64,000 bases of DNA, from NCBI RefSeq assembly GCF_007858275.1, contig NZ_VFEV01000005.1, forward strand, positions 1 through 64,000, written 5' to 3'. This DNA comes from Pseudomonas proteolytica. GTDB lineage: Bacteria; Pseudomonadota; Gammaproteobacteria; Pseudomonadales; Pseudomonadaceae. The notes under the pieces are model-generated. The model saw nothing but the letters and a program-made list of their open reading frames with translations, ran no database searches and was not told where the DNA came from. Below, piece by piece: positions 19,986-28,649 of this stretch. A program made the position numbers and the translations under genes. Numbering within the stretch: position 1 is the first letter of the stretch; every line of letters begins with the position of its first letter.

Positions 19986-20840
19986 TCAGCCTTTGAGGAT
20001 GGCCGCGTAGCCTTCGCGGTAACTCGGATAGGTGGGCGACCAGCCCAGTGCCTTAGCCCGCGCATTACTGCACTGCTTGCTGCCCGCGCGGCGCACGCTG
20101 GCGTCTTCGGCCCATTCGGTCACCCCAAGGTAGCCACGCAACCAGTCAACGACTTCGGCCAGCGGTGCGGGCGCGTTGTCGACACCGATATAGACCTTCT
20201 CCAACGCTCCGCCCTGCTCTACATGCAGCAGCAGATAAGCCAGCAGGCCTGCCGCGTCATCGACATGTATGCGGTTGCCATATAAAGGCGGCTCGACCGC
20301 CACGCGATAGCCTTGGCGCACCTGGCTCAACAACCATTCACGTCCAGGCCCGTAGATCCCGGTCAAGCGCACAGTCGTAGCCGGGATACCGCTGTCGAAC
20401 GCCACTTGCTCGGCCTCCAACATCACCTGCCCGGAATAGCCGACGGCCTGGGTGGGCGAGGTTTCATCGACCCATTCACCGTTTTGCTGGCCGTAGACAC
20501 TGCTGCTGGAGACGAAAACAAGGTGCTTGGGTTCCTGGCCATAGTCGCCCAGCCACTCCAGCACATGCTGCAGGCCCTGGACATAAGCCTTGCGGTAGCC
20601 CGCCTCGTCGTGATCGGTTGCAGCGGCGCAGTACACCAGGTAATCCACGCCGCCGATCGGCCACGTGTCGGGACACTCTTTATTGAACAGGTCGCCGGCA
20701 ATGCCAATCACCCCTTCCGGCAAGCGCGCGACATTGCGCCGCAGGCCATGAACCTCCCATCCCGCGGCCAGCAATTGACTCGCCAGCCGACTACCTACAT
20801 CACCACAACCGGCAATCACCACAGAAGGCGCAGACATCAC
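19986..20840 (-). CDS. NAD(P)-binding extended SDR / epimerase-like oxidoreductase
   Basis: A 284-residue Rossmann-fold protein of the YeeZ-like extended SDR type. The dinucleotide-binding motif is VVIAGCGDVGSRLA at the N-terminus, and further signatures are VYCAAATD, the SSSSVYGQ strand (catalytic Ser region) and VRLTGIYGPGREWL. The catalytic YxxxK is not obvious (YSGQVM). The substrate is unknown. A second Met at codon 2 (20837) is an equally good start. It is divergent from exbB. The C-terminus ends in a helix common in this group (YREGYAAIL). Confidence 0.8.
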   Translation of the reverse strand: MMSAPSVVIAGCGDVGSRLASQLLAAGWEVHGLRRNVARLPEGVIGIAGDLFNKECPDTWPIGGVDYLVYCAAATDHDEAGYRKAYVQGLQHVLEWLGDYGQEPKHLVFVSSSSVYGQQNGEWVDETSPTQAVGYSGQVMLEAEQVAFDSGIPATTVRLTGIYGPGREWLLSQVRQGYRVAVEPPLYGNRIHVDDAAGLLAYLLLHVEQGGALEKVYIGVDNAPAPLAEVVDWLRGYLGVTEWAEDASVRRAGSKQCSNARAKALGWSPTYPSYREGYAAILKG

Positions 20841-21027
20841 AAAACTCCGTTCTCAAAGGTCTAGATTAGCCCTCACAGGTGACCAGCGGCCAGAAAAAGC
20901 ACAAATAAAGTTACTGTATTACTTCTGTTAACAAGAATTACTTGCAATAATAACCGCCCATTTGTCCTCGGCCGTCCTCTGGCCTGGCAGGACAACTATT
21001 TATTTTCAACTCTCAGGTCCGGCCAGC
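20841..21027. promoter_or_regulatory. AT-rich promoter region of exbB-exbD-tonB
   Basis: The AT-rich stretch at about 20905-20960 (ttactgtattacttctg, then aagaattacttgcaataataa at about 20934-20955) lies in front of a TonB operon, where Fur-controlled promoters are usual. The string only partly resembles a Fur box, so Fur control is an inference. Confidence 0.35.
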
Positions 21028-22041
21028 ATGACACGCAATAACCTCCCCGCTTCGCCAACCAAGCCTCACAGCCCATCCCGCGCCTGGCGCGCGATTGCTG
21101 CGGTGCTGTTCAGCGCCCTGCTGGCACCGACCGCCGCGTTTGCAGATGCCACGGCGCCGGCGACCCCGCCTGCCGCTACGGCACCAGCCCCGGCTGCGGC
21201 CGCTGCACCTGAGCAAAATGCCGCCGTACCAGGTGCCCCGGCTGCCGCACCTGCCGCCACCGACCCGGTCGCCGCCGAGGGTGTGACCCCGGAAGATGAA
21301 ACCGGTGTGGTCCTGGAAGAAGACAACACCCTGGGCATGGCACACGACCTGTCGCCGTGGGGCATGTACCAGAACGCTGACATCATCGTGAAGATCGTGA
21401 TGATCGGCCTGGCCATCGCCTCGATCATCACCTGGACCATCTGGATCGCCAAAGGCTTCGAACTGCTGGGCGCCAAACGCCGCCTGCGCAATGAAATCGT
21501 CAACCTGAAAAAAGCCACCACCCTTAAAGAAGCCAGCGAAAGCGCGGCCATCAAGGGCACCCTGGCGCACCTGCTGGTGCACGACGCACTGGAAGAAATG
21601 CGCCTGTCGGCCAACACCCGCGAAAAAGAAGGCATCAAGGAACGCGTGAGCTTCCGCCTCGAGCGCCTGGTAGCGGCCTGCGGTCGCAACATGAGCAACG
21701 GCACCGGCGTGCTGGCAACCATCGGTTCCACCGCGCCGTTCGTCGGTCTGTTCGGTACCGTGTGGGGCATCATGAACAGCTTCATCGGCATCGCCAAGAC
21801 CCAGACCACCAACCTCGCCGTTGTCGCCCCCGGCATCGCCGAGGCCCTGCTGGCAACTGCGCTGGGCCTGGTCGCCGCGATTCCTGCGGTGGTGATCTAC
21901 AACGTGTTCGCCCGTTCGATCGCCGGCTACAAGGCCCAGGTGTCGGACGCTTCGGCAGAAGTCCTGTTGCTGGTCAGCCGTGACCTCGATCACCTGCCTA
22001 CCGAGCGCAGCTCGCAACCGCACATGGTGAAAGTGGGGTAA
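21028..22041 (+). CDS. exbB: TonB-system proton channel subunit ExbB
   Basis: A 337-residue ExbB/TolQ/MotA family protein. It has an N-terminal signal segment (WRAIAAVLFSALLAPTAAFA), an Ala/Pro-rich periplasmic stretch of about 70 residues, and then three transmembrane helices. The first is IIVKIVMIGLAIASIITWT, and the last two surround the conserved STAPFVGLFGTVWGIMNSF and GIAEALLATALGLVAAIPA. The long N-terminus is typical of the pseudomonad TonB-ExbB form (P. putida type). ATG 21028 is chosen; codons upstream are open to 20962 but not conserved. First gene of exbB-exbD-tonB. Confidence 0.93.
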   Translation: MTRNNLPASPTKPHSPSRAWRAIAAVLFSALLAPTAAFADATAPATPPAATAPAPAAAAAPEQNAAVPGAPAAAPAATDPVAAEGVTPEDETGVVLEEDNTLGMAHDLSPWGMYQNADIIVKIVMIGLAIASIITWTIWIAKGFELLGAKRRLRNEIVNLKKATTLKEASESAAIKGTLAHLLVHDALEEMRLSANTREKEGIKERVSFRLERLVAACGRNMSNGTGVLATIGSTAPFVGLFGTVWGIMNSFIGIAKTQTTNLAVVAPGIAEALLATALGLVAAIPAVVIYNVFARSIAGYKAQVSDASAEVLLLVSRDLDHLPTERSSQPHMVKVG

Positions 22042-22047
22042 TCGGCC

Positions 22048-22473
22048 ATGGGCCTGCATTTGAATCAAGGTGACGACGAGCTCGTCGAGAACCACGAAAT
22101 CAACGTCACGCCGTTTATCGACGTGATGCTGGTGCTGCTGATCATCTTCATGGTGGCAGCACCCTTGGCTACGGTGGACATCAAGGTCGACCTCCCCGCC
22201 TCCAGCGCGAAACCCGCGCCCCGGCCGGAGAAACCGGTGTTCCTCAGCGTCAAGGCGGACCAGCGCCTGTTCCTGGGCGAAGAAGAAGTCAAATCCGAAA
22301 CCCTCGGCGCAGTGCTCGACGCCCGTACCCAGGGCAAGAAAGACACGACGATCTTCTTCCAGGCCGACAAAGGCGTGGACTACGGCGACCTGATGAGCGT
22401 GATGGATGCCCTGCGGGCAGCCGGCTACCTCAAGGTCGGTCTGGTCGGACTTGAGACGGCAGCCAAAAAATGA
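22048..22473 (+). CDS. exbD: TonB-system subunit ExbD
   Basis: A 141-residue ExbD/TolR protein with one N-terminal transmembrane helix. The proton-carrying Asp is in the helix motif NVTPFIDVMLVLLIIFMVA, followed by a periplasmic domain. It follows exbB by six bases and overlaps tonB by four (ATGA). Confidence 0.95.
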   Translation: MGLHLNQGDDELVENHEINVTPFIDVMLVLLIIFMVAAPLATVDIKVDLPASSAKPAPRPEKPVFLSVKADQRLFLGEEEVKSETLGAVLDARTQGKKDTTIFFQADKGVDYGDLMSVMDALRAAGYLKVGLVGLETAAKK

Positions 22474-23216
22474 TCACGACGCGCCACAAACTGACGCGTT
22501 ATGGCACCAGCCTCGCCGTCGTGCTGGGCGTCCACGCCGTCGCGATCATCCTCGCGTACCAGTGGTCGGCGCCACATATGGTGCAGTTGCCACCGGCAGC
22601 CATGGTCATCGACCTGGCGCCGCTGCCGGCCCCACCGCCTCCGGCCCCGCCGAAGGTGGTGACGCCTCCACAACCGCCAGCACCGGTGGAAGAGCTGCCA
22701 TTGCCGAAACTGGCAGAGGCCCCCAAGCCGACGATTTCCGTGCCCAAGCCGGTCAAACCCAAGCCCAAGCCACAGCCGCCCAAGCCTGAGAAGAAGATCG
22801 AGCCGCCCAAGGAGAAACCTTCCGAGGATCCGCCAAGCGAAAGCCCGGCGAATAATGCGCCTTCGGAAAAGTCGGCGCAGCCGCAACCCGGCCCTTCGCC
22901 GGCGCAGATCGCGGCCAAGGCAACGTGGGAAAGTACGCTGCTCGGTCACTTGGCGAAGTACAAGAAGTACCCGCCAGGCGCCCAGGCCCGTGGCAAGGAA
23001 GGCTTGAACCGCTTGCGGTTCGTGGTGGATGCCGAAGGCAAGGTGCTGTCCTATGAGCTGGTGGGCCGCTCCGGAAACGCCGATCTGGACCGCGCTACCC
23101 TGGAGATGATCCGCCGTGCCCAGCCGCTGCCCAAGCCACCGGCCGATATGTTGAAAAACGGCAGCATCGAAATCGTTGCGCCGTTTGTCTACAACATCGA
23201 GAAGCGCCGCCGCTGA
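22470..23216 (+). CDS. tonB: Energy transducer TonB
   Basis: A 248-residue TonB. A short cytoplasmic N-terminus is followed by a signal-anchor helix (SLAVVLGVHAVAIILAYQW, with the conserved His of the TonB helix). A Pro-rich periplasmic spacer with PKP and PPK repeats runs from about residue 45 to 130. The C-terminal TonB domain (YPPGAQARGKEGLNRLRFVV ... SGNADLDRATLEMIRRA) ends in KNGSIEIVAPFVYNIEKRRR. It drives TonB-dependent receptors with ExbB/ExbD. Its start overlaps the exbD stop. Confidence 0.94.
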   Translation: MITTRHKLTRYGTSLAVVLGVHAVAIILAYQWSAPHMVQLPPAAMVIDLAPLPAPPPPAPPKVVTPPQPPAPVEELPLPKLAEAPKPTISVPKPVKPKPKPQPPKPEKKIEPPKEKPSEDPPSESPANNAPSEKSAQPQPGPSPAQIAAKATWESTLLGHLAKYKKYPPGAQARGKEGLNRLRFVVDAEGKVLSYELVGRSGNADLDRATLEMIRRAQPLPKPPADMLKNGSIEIVAPFVYNIEKRRR

Positions 23217-23220
23217 CCCA

Positions 23221-23277
23221 GTGGGAGCGGGCTTGGCGGATCGCAGCGGTGCGGCGATCCGACAAGCCCCCTCTCAC
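23221..23277. repeat. REP element downstream of tonB
   Basis: gtgggagcgggcttg and its imperfect partner caagccccctctcac flank a hairpin cggatcgc / gcgatccg. It lies between tonB and oxyR and may separate the two transcripts. Confidence 0.7.
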
Positions 23278-23406
23278 ATTCAGGACCCGCTTGAGCGTTA
23301 AGCAAAATCCCCCGCACAAACCGCTCAATCCCCACTCTAGTTCTGATAACGTGCGCCTATCGATTGCAGCCGGTATGCTTGGCCCGCAACCTCATGGACG
23401 CCCGCT

Positions 23407-24327
23407 ATGACTCTTACAGAATTACGCTACATCGTGACCCTCGCCCAAGAGCAACACTTCGGCCATGCCGCCGAACGTTGCCATGTCAGCCAGCCGACGC
23501 TGTCGGTGGGCGTGAAAAAGCTTGAAGACGAACTCGGTGTGCTGATTTTCGAGCGCAGCAAAAGCGCCGTGCGCCTCACCCCGGTCGGCGAAGGTATTGT
23601 GGCCCAGGCCCAGAAGGTGCTGGAGCAGGCCCAGAGCATTCGTGAACTGGCCCAGGCCGGCAAGAACCAACTGACCGCGCCGCTCAAAGTCGGTGCGATC
23701 TACACCGTCGGCCCATACCTGTTCCCGCACCTGATCCCGCAACTGCACCGCGTCGCGCCGCAGATGCCGCTGTATATCGAAGAAAACTTCACCCACGTAC
23801 TGCGCGACAAACTGCGCAACGGTGAGTTGGACGCGATCATCATCGCCCTGCCGTTCAATGAAGCCGATGTGCTGACATTGCCGCTCTACGACGAGCCATT
23901 CTACGTGCTGATGCCCGCCTCTCACCCGTGGACGAAGAAAGACACGATCGACGCCGGCCTGCTCAACGACAAGAGCCTGCTGCTGCTCGGTGAGGGTCAC
24001 TGCTTCCGCGACCAGGTCCTGGAAGCCTGCCCGACCCTGACCAAGGGCAATGACGGCGCCAAGCACACCACGGTCGAATCCAGCTCCCTGGAAACTATTC
24101 GCCATATGGTGGCGTCCGGCCTGGGTATTTCGATCCTGCCGTTGTCGGCCGTGGACAGCCATCACTACGCCGCCGGCGTGATTGAAGTGCGTCCGCTCAC
24201 CCCGCCCGTGCCGTTCCGTACCGTGGCGATTGCCTGGCGTGCCAGTTTCCCGCGCCCGAAAGCGATTGATATCCTCGCCGACTCGATCCGTCTGTGTTCG
24301 GTGGCCAAGCCGCCTGCTGCGAGCTAA
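23407..24327 (+). CDS. oxyR: Hydrogen peroxide-sensing LysR regulator OxyR
   Basis: A 306-residue LysR-type regulator. The N-terminal winged helix-turn-helix is TELRYIVTLAQEQHFGHAAE ... SQPTLSVGVKKLEDELG. The two redox cysteines sit exactly where expected: Cys199 and Cys208 in GHCFRDQVLEAC. Oxidation forms the disulfide and turns on catalase and alkyl hydroperoxide reductase genes. It is followed by recG as in PAO1, with only eight bases between them. Confidence 0.97.
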   Translation: MTLTELRYIVTLAQEQHFGHAAERCHVSQPTLSVGVKKLEDELGVLIFERSKSAVRLTPVGEGIVAQAQKVLEQAQSIRELAQAGKNQLTAPLKVGAIYTVGPYLFPHLIPQLHRVAPQMPLYIEENFTHVLRDKLRNGELDAIIIALPFNEADVLTLPLYDEPFYVLMPASHPWTKKDTIDAGLLNDKSLLLLGEGHCFRDQVLEACPTLTKGNDGAKHTTVESSSLETIRHMVASGLGISILPLSAVDSHHYAAGVIEVRPLTPPVPFRTVAIAWRASFPRPKAIDILADSIRLCSVAKPPAAS

Positions 24328-24335
24328 GCAAGCGT

Positions 24336-26411
24336 ATGACAGAGCTGTCGCAGGTGTCGGTGACGGCACTCAAGGGTGTCGGTGACGCCATGGCCGAGAA
24401 ACTGGCCAAGGTTGGCCTGGAAAACCTCCAGGACGTGCTGTTTCACCTGCCCTTGCGCTATCAGGACCGCACCCGCGTAGTGCCCATCGGCCATCTGCGC
24501 CCTGGGCAGGATGCGGTGGTCGAAGGCACCGTCAGCGGTGCCGATGTGGTGATGGGTAAGCGCCGCAGCCTGGTGGTGCGCCTGCAGGACGGCACCGGTG
24601 GCCTGAGCCTGCGCTTCTACCATTTCAGCAACGCGCAAAAGGAAGGCCTCAAGCGTGGCACTCGTGTGCGTTGCTACGGCGAAGCCCGGCCGGGCGCATC
24701 GGGCCTGGAAATCTACCATCCGGAATATCGCGCCATTACCGGCGACGAACCGCCGCCGGTAGACACCACCCTCACCCCCATCTACCCGCTCACCGAAGGC
24801 CTGACGCAACAGCGCCTGCGCCAGCTATGCATGCAAACCCTGACCCTGCTCGGCCCGCAAAGCCTGCCCGACTGGCTGCCGCAAGAGCTGGCCCGCGATT
24901 ACCAGTTGGCGCCCCTGGCTGACGCGATCCGCTACCTGCATCATCCACCGGCCGACGCGGACGTGGATGAGTTGGCCCTGGGTCATCACTGGGCCCAACA
25001 TCGCCTGGCCTTCGAAGAGCTGCTGACCCATCAACTGTCCCAGCAACGCCTGCGCGAAAGCATGCGTTCCCTGCGCGCGCCAGCGATGCCCAAGGCCACG
25101 CGCCTGCCCGCGCAATACCTGGCCAACCTCGGTTTTGCGCCGACCGGTGCGCAGCAGCGCGTAGGCAATGAAATCGCCTACGACCTGAGTCAGAAAGAAC
25201 CCATGCTGCGCCTGATCCAGGGCGATGTCGGGGCCGGCAAGACCGTGGTCGCCGCCCTGGCTGCGCTGCAGGCCCTGGAGGCTGGTTACCAGGTGGCGCT
25301 GATGGCGCCGACCGAGATCCTCGCCGAGCAGCACTTCATCACCTTCAAGCGCTGGCTCGAACCCCTGGGCCTGGAAGTGGCGTGGCTGGCGGGCAAGCTC
25401 AAAGGCAAGAACCGCACGGCCGCCCTGGAGCAGATCGCCGCCGGCGCGCCGATGGTGGTCGGCACCCACGCGCTGTTCCAGGATGAGGTTAAATTCAAGA
25501 ACCTGGCCCTGGTGATCATCGACGAGCAGCACCGTTTCGGCGTGCAGCAACGCCTGGCCCTGCGTGAAAAAGGCGTGGGCGGGCGAATGAACCCGCACCA
25601 GTTGATCATGACCGCCACCCCGATCCCACGCACGCTGGCCATGAGTGCCTACGCCGACCTCGATACCTCGATCCTCGACGAACTGCCGCCGGGCCGAACG
25701 CCTGTCAACACGGTGTTGGTCACCGACACCCGCCGCGTCGAAGTGATCGAACGCGTGCGCGGCGCCTGCGCGGAAGGGCGCCAGGCCTATTGGGTGTGCA
25801 CGCTGATCGAAGAATCCGAAGAGCTGACCTGCCAGGCTGCCGAAACCACCTACGAAGACCTCACCAGCGCCTTGGGCGAGCTCAAGGTCGGGCTGATCCA
25901 TGGGCGCATGAAACCTGCGGAAAAAGCCGCGGTGATGGCCGAGTTCAAGGCCGGCAACCTGCAACTGCTGGTGGCCACCACCGTGATTGAAGTCGGCGTG
26001 GATGTACCCAACGCCAGCCTGATGATCATCGAAAACCCCGAACGCCTGGGCCTGGCGCAACTGCACCAACTGCGCGGGCGTGTCGGCCGGGGCAGTGCCG
26101 CCAGCCACTGCGTGCTGCTCTACCATCCACCGCTGTCGCAGATTGGCCGCCAGCGCCTGGGGATCATGCGCGAGACCAACGACGGCTTCGTGATCGCCGA
26201 AAAGGACCTGGAACTGCGCGGCCCCGGCGAGATGCTCGGCACCCGCCAGACCGGGCTGCTGCAATTCAAGGTGGCCGACCTGATGCGCGACGCCGACCTG
26301 CTGCCCGCCGTGCGCGACGCCGCCCAGGCCCTGCTGGAACGCTGGCCGCACCACGTCAGCCCGCTGCTGGATCGCTGGCTGCGCCACGGCCAGCAATACG
26401 GTCAGGTCTGA
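24336..26411 (+). CDS. recG: ATP-dependent DNA helicase RecG
   Basis: A 691-residue branch-migration helicase that remodels stalled forks and Holliday junctions. It has an N-terminal wedge/OB domain (about 60-160), helicase motif I GDVGAGKTVVA, motif II DEQHRFG, motif III TATPIPRTL, and motif VI QLRGRVGRG. A C-terminal TRG-type region (PGEMLGTRQTGLLQFKVADL) follows. The frame is open upstream inside oxyR (24294), but ATG 24336 (MTELSQVSVTALKGVGDAMA) is the conserved start. Confidence 0.97.
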   Translation: MTELSQVSVTALKGVGDAMAEKLAKVGLENLQDVLFHLPLRYQDRTRVVPIGHLRPGQDAVVEGTVSGADVVMGKRRSLVVRLQDGTGGLSLRFYHFSNAQKEGLKRGTRVRCYGEARPGASGLEIYHPEYRAITGDEPPPVDTTLTPIYPLTEGLTQQRLRQLCMQTLTLLGPQSLPDWLPQELARDYQLAPLADAIRYLHHPPADADVDELALGHHWAQHRLAFEELLTHQLSQQRLRESMRSLRAPAMPKATRLPAQYLANLGFAPTGAQQRVGNEIAYDLSQKEPMLRLIQGDVGAGKTVVAALAALQALEAGYQVALMAPTEILAEQHFITFKRWLEPLGLEVAWLAGKLKGKNRTAALEQIAAGAPMVVGTHALFQDEVKFKNLALVIIDEQHRFGVQQRLALREKGVGGRMNPHQLIMTATPIPRTLAMSAYADLDTSILDELPPGRTPVNTVLVTDTRRVEVIERVRGACAEGRQAYWVCTLIEESEELTCQAAETTYEDLTSALGELKVGLIHGRMKPAEKAAVMAEFKAGNLQLLVATTVIEVGVDVPNASLMIIENPERLGLAQLHQLRGRVGRGSAASHCVLLYHPPLSQIGRQRLGIMRETNDGFVIAEKDLELRGPGEMLGTRQTGLLQFKVADLMRDADLLPAVRDAAQALLERWPHHVSPLLDRWLRHGQQYGQV

Positions 26412-26421
26412 CCCAGCCCCC

Positions 26422-26523
26422 CTGTAGGAGCGAGCTTGCTCGCGAAGAACACCCAGGCGCCACGGATATGGCGGTGCCCCGCGTCACCGTCAAGGTTCTT
26501 CGCGAGCAAGCTCGCTCCTCCAG
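26422..26523. repeat. REPIN
   Basis: ctgtaggagcgagcttgctc ... (26422-26450) and its nearly perfect reverse complement (26495-26523; one mismatch near the end, cctcc for cctac) enclose a 44-nt centre. It lies between recG and the HDOD gene. Confidence 0.85.
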
Positions 26524-26617
26524 GAATGGGGACCACCATCACAAACCACAGTTAGACCCCCCTCAGCCGGACCAAGCTGGTTATACTCCAAGCAAATGTA
26601 GGAAATTGGATCCGGCC

Positions 26618-28018
26618 ATGTCAGAAGTAGCCCACGCCACAGCCCCACCGACCGCACCCTCGGTCATTCGGGACCTGCTCGCAAAACTCGCCGTCAGCTA
26701 CAAGGAAGTCATCGAACATCCAGGCCTGAACCCCGCTCGCAAGGTTCAAGCGGTGCTGCTCGACGATGCCGTGGGCGCCCTGATGGTGCTGTTCCCCCAG
26801 AGCCAACTGCTGGATCTCAATCGCCTTACCGAACTGACCGGCCGCAACCTCACCGCCGTGGCACCGGAACGCCTGGAGCGCATGCTCGGCAAACACAGCC
26901 TGAGCCTGCTGCCTGGCCTGCCACCGCTGACCAGTTCGCCGTGCCTGTACGAAGAAAGCCTGCTACGCGAGCCGACCTTACTGGTGCATTCGGGCGAAGC
27001 CACGGTGCTGCTGGAAATCGCCAGCGATGACTTCAAGCGCATGCTAAGCAAGGCCAGTGCGGCCAACTTCGGCGAGCCCTTGAGCAGCATCCGACCCAAC
27101 TTCGACCGCCCCAACGACGACCGCGACGAGATCTCCCAAGCGATGCAGGCGTTTACCGCCCGGCGTATCCAGCAACGCCTGGAAGCCACCATCGAGATCC
27201 CGCCGCTGGCCGACACCGCGCAGAAGATCATCAAGCTGCGGGTCGATCCCAACGCGACCATCGATGACATCACTGGCGTCGTGGAAACCGACCCGGCCCT
27301 GGCCGCGCAAGTAGTGAGCTGGGCGGCATCGCCGTACTACGCCTCGCCGGGCAAGATCCGCTCGGTAGAGGACGCCATTGTCCGCGTGCTGGGCTTCGAC
27401 CTGGTGATCAACCTGGCCCTGGGCCTGGCGCTGGGCAAGACCCTGAGCCTGCCCAAGGACCATCCGCAACAGGCCACGCCTTACTGGCACCAGTCGATCT
27501 ACACCGCGGCGGTGATCGAAGGCCTGACCCGCGCCATGCCCCGCGCCCAGCGCCCGGAAGCCGGCCTGACCTACCTGGCGGGCCTGCTGCACAACTTTGG
27601 CTATCTGTTGCTGGCCCACGTGTTCCCGCCGCACTTCTCACTGATCTGCCGGCACCTGGAGGTCAACCCGCACCTGTGCCACAGCTATGTCGAGCAACAC
27701 TTGCTGGGAATCAGCCGCGAGCAGATCGGCGCCTGGCTGATGCGTTACTGGGACATGCCGCAAGAACTGTCCACGGCCTTGCGCTTCCAGCACGACCCGA
27801 GCTACGACGGCCAGTACGCCGAATACCCCAACCTGGTGTGCCTGGCCGTGCGCTTGCTGCGCGGGCGTGGGATTGGCTCGGGGCCGGAAGCCGAGATTCC
27901 GGACGAGCTGCTGGAACGCCTGGGCCTGGACCGCAGCAAGGCAGAGGATGTGGTGAGCAAGGTGCTGGATGCTGAGGTGCTGCTGCGGGAGTTGGCGTCG
28001 CAGTTCAGCCAGGGCTAG
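26618..28018 (+). CDS. HDOD-domain signalling protein with N-terminal YbaK-like domain
   Basis: A 466-residue cytoplasmic protein. Residues about 15-165 resemble a YbaK/aminoacyl-tRNA deacylase-type fold (VQAVLLDDAVGALMVLFP; LLDLNRLTELTGRNLTAV; DFKRMLSKA). Residues about 190-400 form an HDOD domain (IPPLADTAQKIIKLRVDPNA; VVETDPALAAQVVSWAASP; GLTYLAGLLHNFGYLLLAHV). HDOD proteins usually act in signalling without phosphodiesterase activity. In PAO1 the gene next to recG (PA5346) has the same place. ATG 26618 is chosen; the open frame upstream to 26468 runs through a REPIN and is not real. The role of the YbaK-like part is unknown. Confidence 0.85.
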   Translation: MSEVAHATAPPTAPSVIRDLLAKLAVSYKEVIEHPGLNPARKVQAVLLDDAVGALMVLFPQSQLLDLNRLTELTGRNLTAVAPERLERMLGKHSLSLLPGLPPLTSSPCLYEESLLREPTLLVHSGEATVLLEIASDDFKRMLSKASAANFGEPLSSIRPNFDRPNDDRDEISQAMQAFTARRIQQRLEATIEIPPLADTAQKIIKLRVDPNATIDDITGVVETDPALAAQVVSWAASPYYASPGKIRSVEDAIVRVLGFDLVINLALGLALGKTLSLPKDHPQQATPYWHQSIYTAAVIEGLTRAMPRAQRPEAGLTYLAGLLHNFGYLLLAHVFPPHFSLICRHLEVNPHLCHSYVEQHLLGISREQIGAWLMRYWDMPQELSTALRFQHDPSYDGQYAEYPNLVCLAVRLLRGRGIGSGPEAEIPDELLERLGLDRSKAEDVVSKVLDAEVLLRELASQFSQG

Positions 28019-28041
28019 AGCGGGCGTCTGTCAAACCGCTA

Positions 28042-28123
28042 TTCGCGAGCAAGCCCGCTCCCACATTTGACTGCATTCCAAAGTTGGAACCCGATCAAAT
28101 GTGGGAGCGGGCTTGCTCGCGAA
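28042..28123. repeat. REPIN (tail-to-tail)
   Basis: ttcgcgagcaagcccgctcc ... atttga (28042-28070) and its perfect reverse complement (28095-28123) form 29-bp arms around 24 nt. The arms face opposite to those of 26422-26523. It separates the convergent HDOD gene and the next gene. Confidence 0.88.
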
Positions 28124-28149
28124 GCGCTCACCTCGGTCTGACTGAAGCC

Positions 28150-28524
28150 CTACTTCTTTTTCTTCGGCTTCAAGTACTTGGTCAACCCCTGGAACCACAT
28201 CACCAGCGCCGGGTTGCCCTTGATCTGGATCGACTTGTCCTGAATCCCCGTCATGAACGCCAGTTGCTTGTTCTTCGCCTGCATGGTGGCGAAGCCATAG
28301 GCGGCGTCTTTGAAGGCAATGGCGAACGCAGGCTCCGGGTGGACACCCGAACGGCTGGTGATGCGCTGGTCTTTGACGATGAAGTGACGGGCAACCTTGC
28401 CGTCGAGGGTCTGCAGCTGGAACGCCAGGTCCTTGTCACCCAACTGCTGTTGGAACGCGGGGTTGTTGCGGCTGGCTTTGGCCATCATCAGGCCCAGCAC
28501 CCACAGGAGAAAACGAAATTTCAT
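28150..28524 (-). CDS. Conserved hypothetical protein, SCP2-like
   Basis: A 124-residue protein starting MKFRFLLWVLGLMMAKASRN with a short hydrophobic N-terminus (possible membrane anchor). The core looks like an SCP2 sterol-carrier-like fold (DLAFQLQTLDGKVARHFIV; AIAFKDAAYGFATM; IQIKGNPALVMWFQGL), and the C-terminus is a lysine cluster (KPKKKK). In PAO1 a homologous gene follows recG and the HDOD gene (PA5347). The function is unknown. Codons two upstream (28530) are also open. Confidence 0.7.
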   Translation of the reverse strand: MKFRFLLWVLGLMMAKASRNNPAFQQQLGDKDLAFQLQTLDGKVARHFIVKDQRITSRSGVHPEPAFAIAFKDAAYGFATMQAKNKQLAFMTGIQDKSIQIKGNPALVMWFQGLTKYLKPKKKK

Positions 28525-28589
28525 GCACACGGCCTCAGTGTAATTATTGGGTGGCCGCAGCAGTTTAACGATTTGTGCGCGGAACGCTA

Positions 28590-28617
28590 CCGATCTCCCG
28601 CGTTAGCAGGAGATCGG
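28590..28617 (-). terminator. Hairpin downstream of tagQ, possible end of the leftward T6SS operon
   Basis: A 9-bp perfect stem, ccgatctcc (28590-28598) with ggagatcgg (28609-28617), 33 bp past the tagQ stop. No T-tract follows on the minus strand, so it is a weak terminator at best. Confidence 0.4.
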
Positions 28618-28649
28618 CTGGCGTTTACCGCTTATAGCAACAACTTGGC

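Noticed and set aside
26468..26617. N-terminal extension of the HDOD protein from 26468
   Set aside because: The added codons run through a REPIN and there is a conserved start at 26618.
26422..28123. Regularly spaced palindromes resembling a CRISPR array
   Set aside because: They are isolated inverted pairs with REP sequence and variable centres, not direct repeats with uniform spacers.
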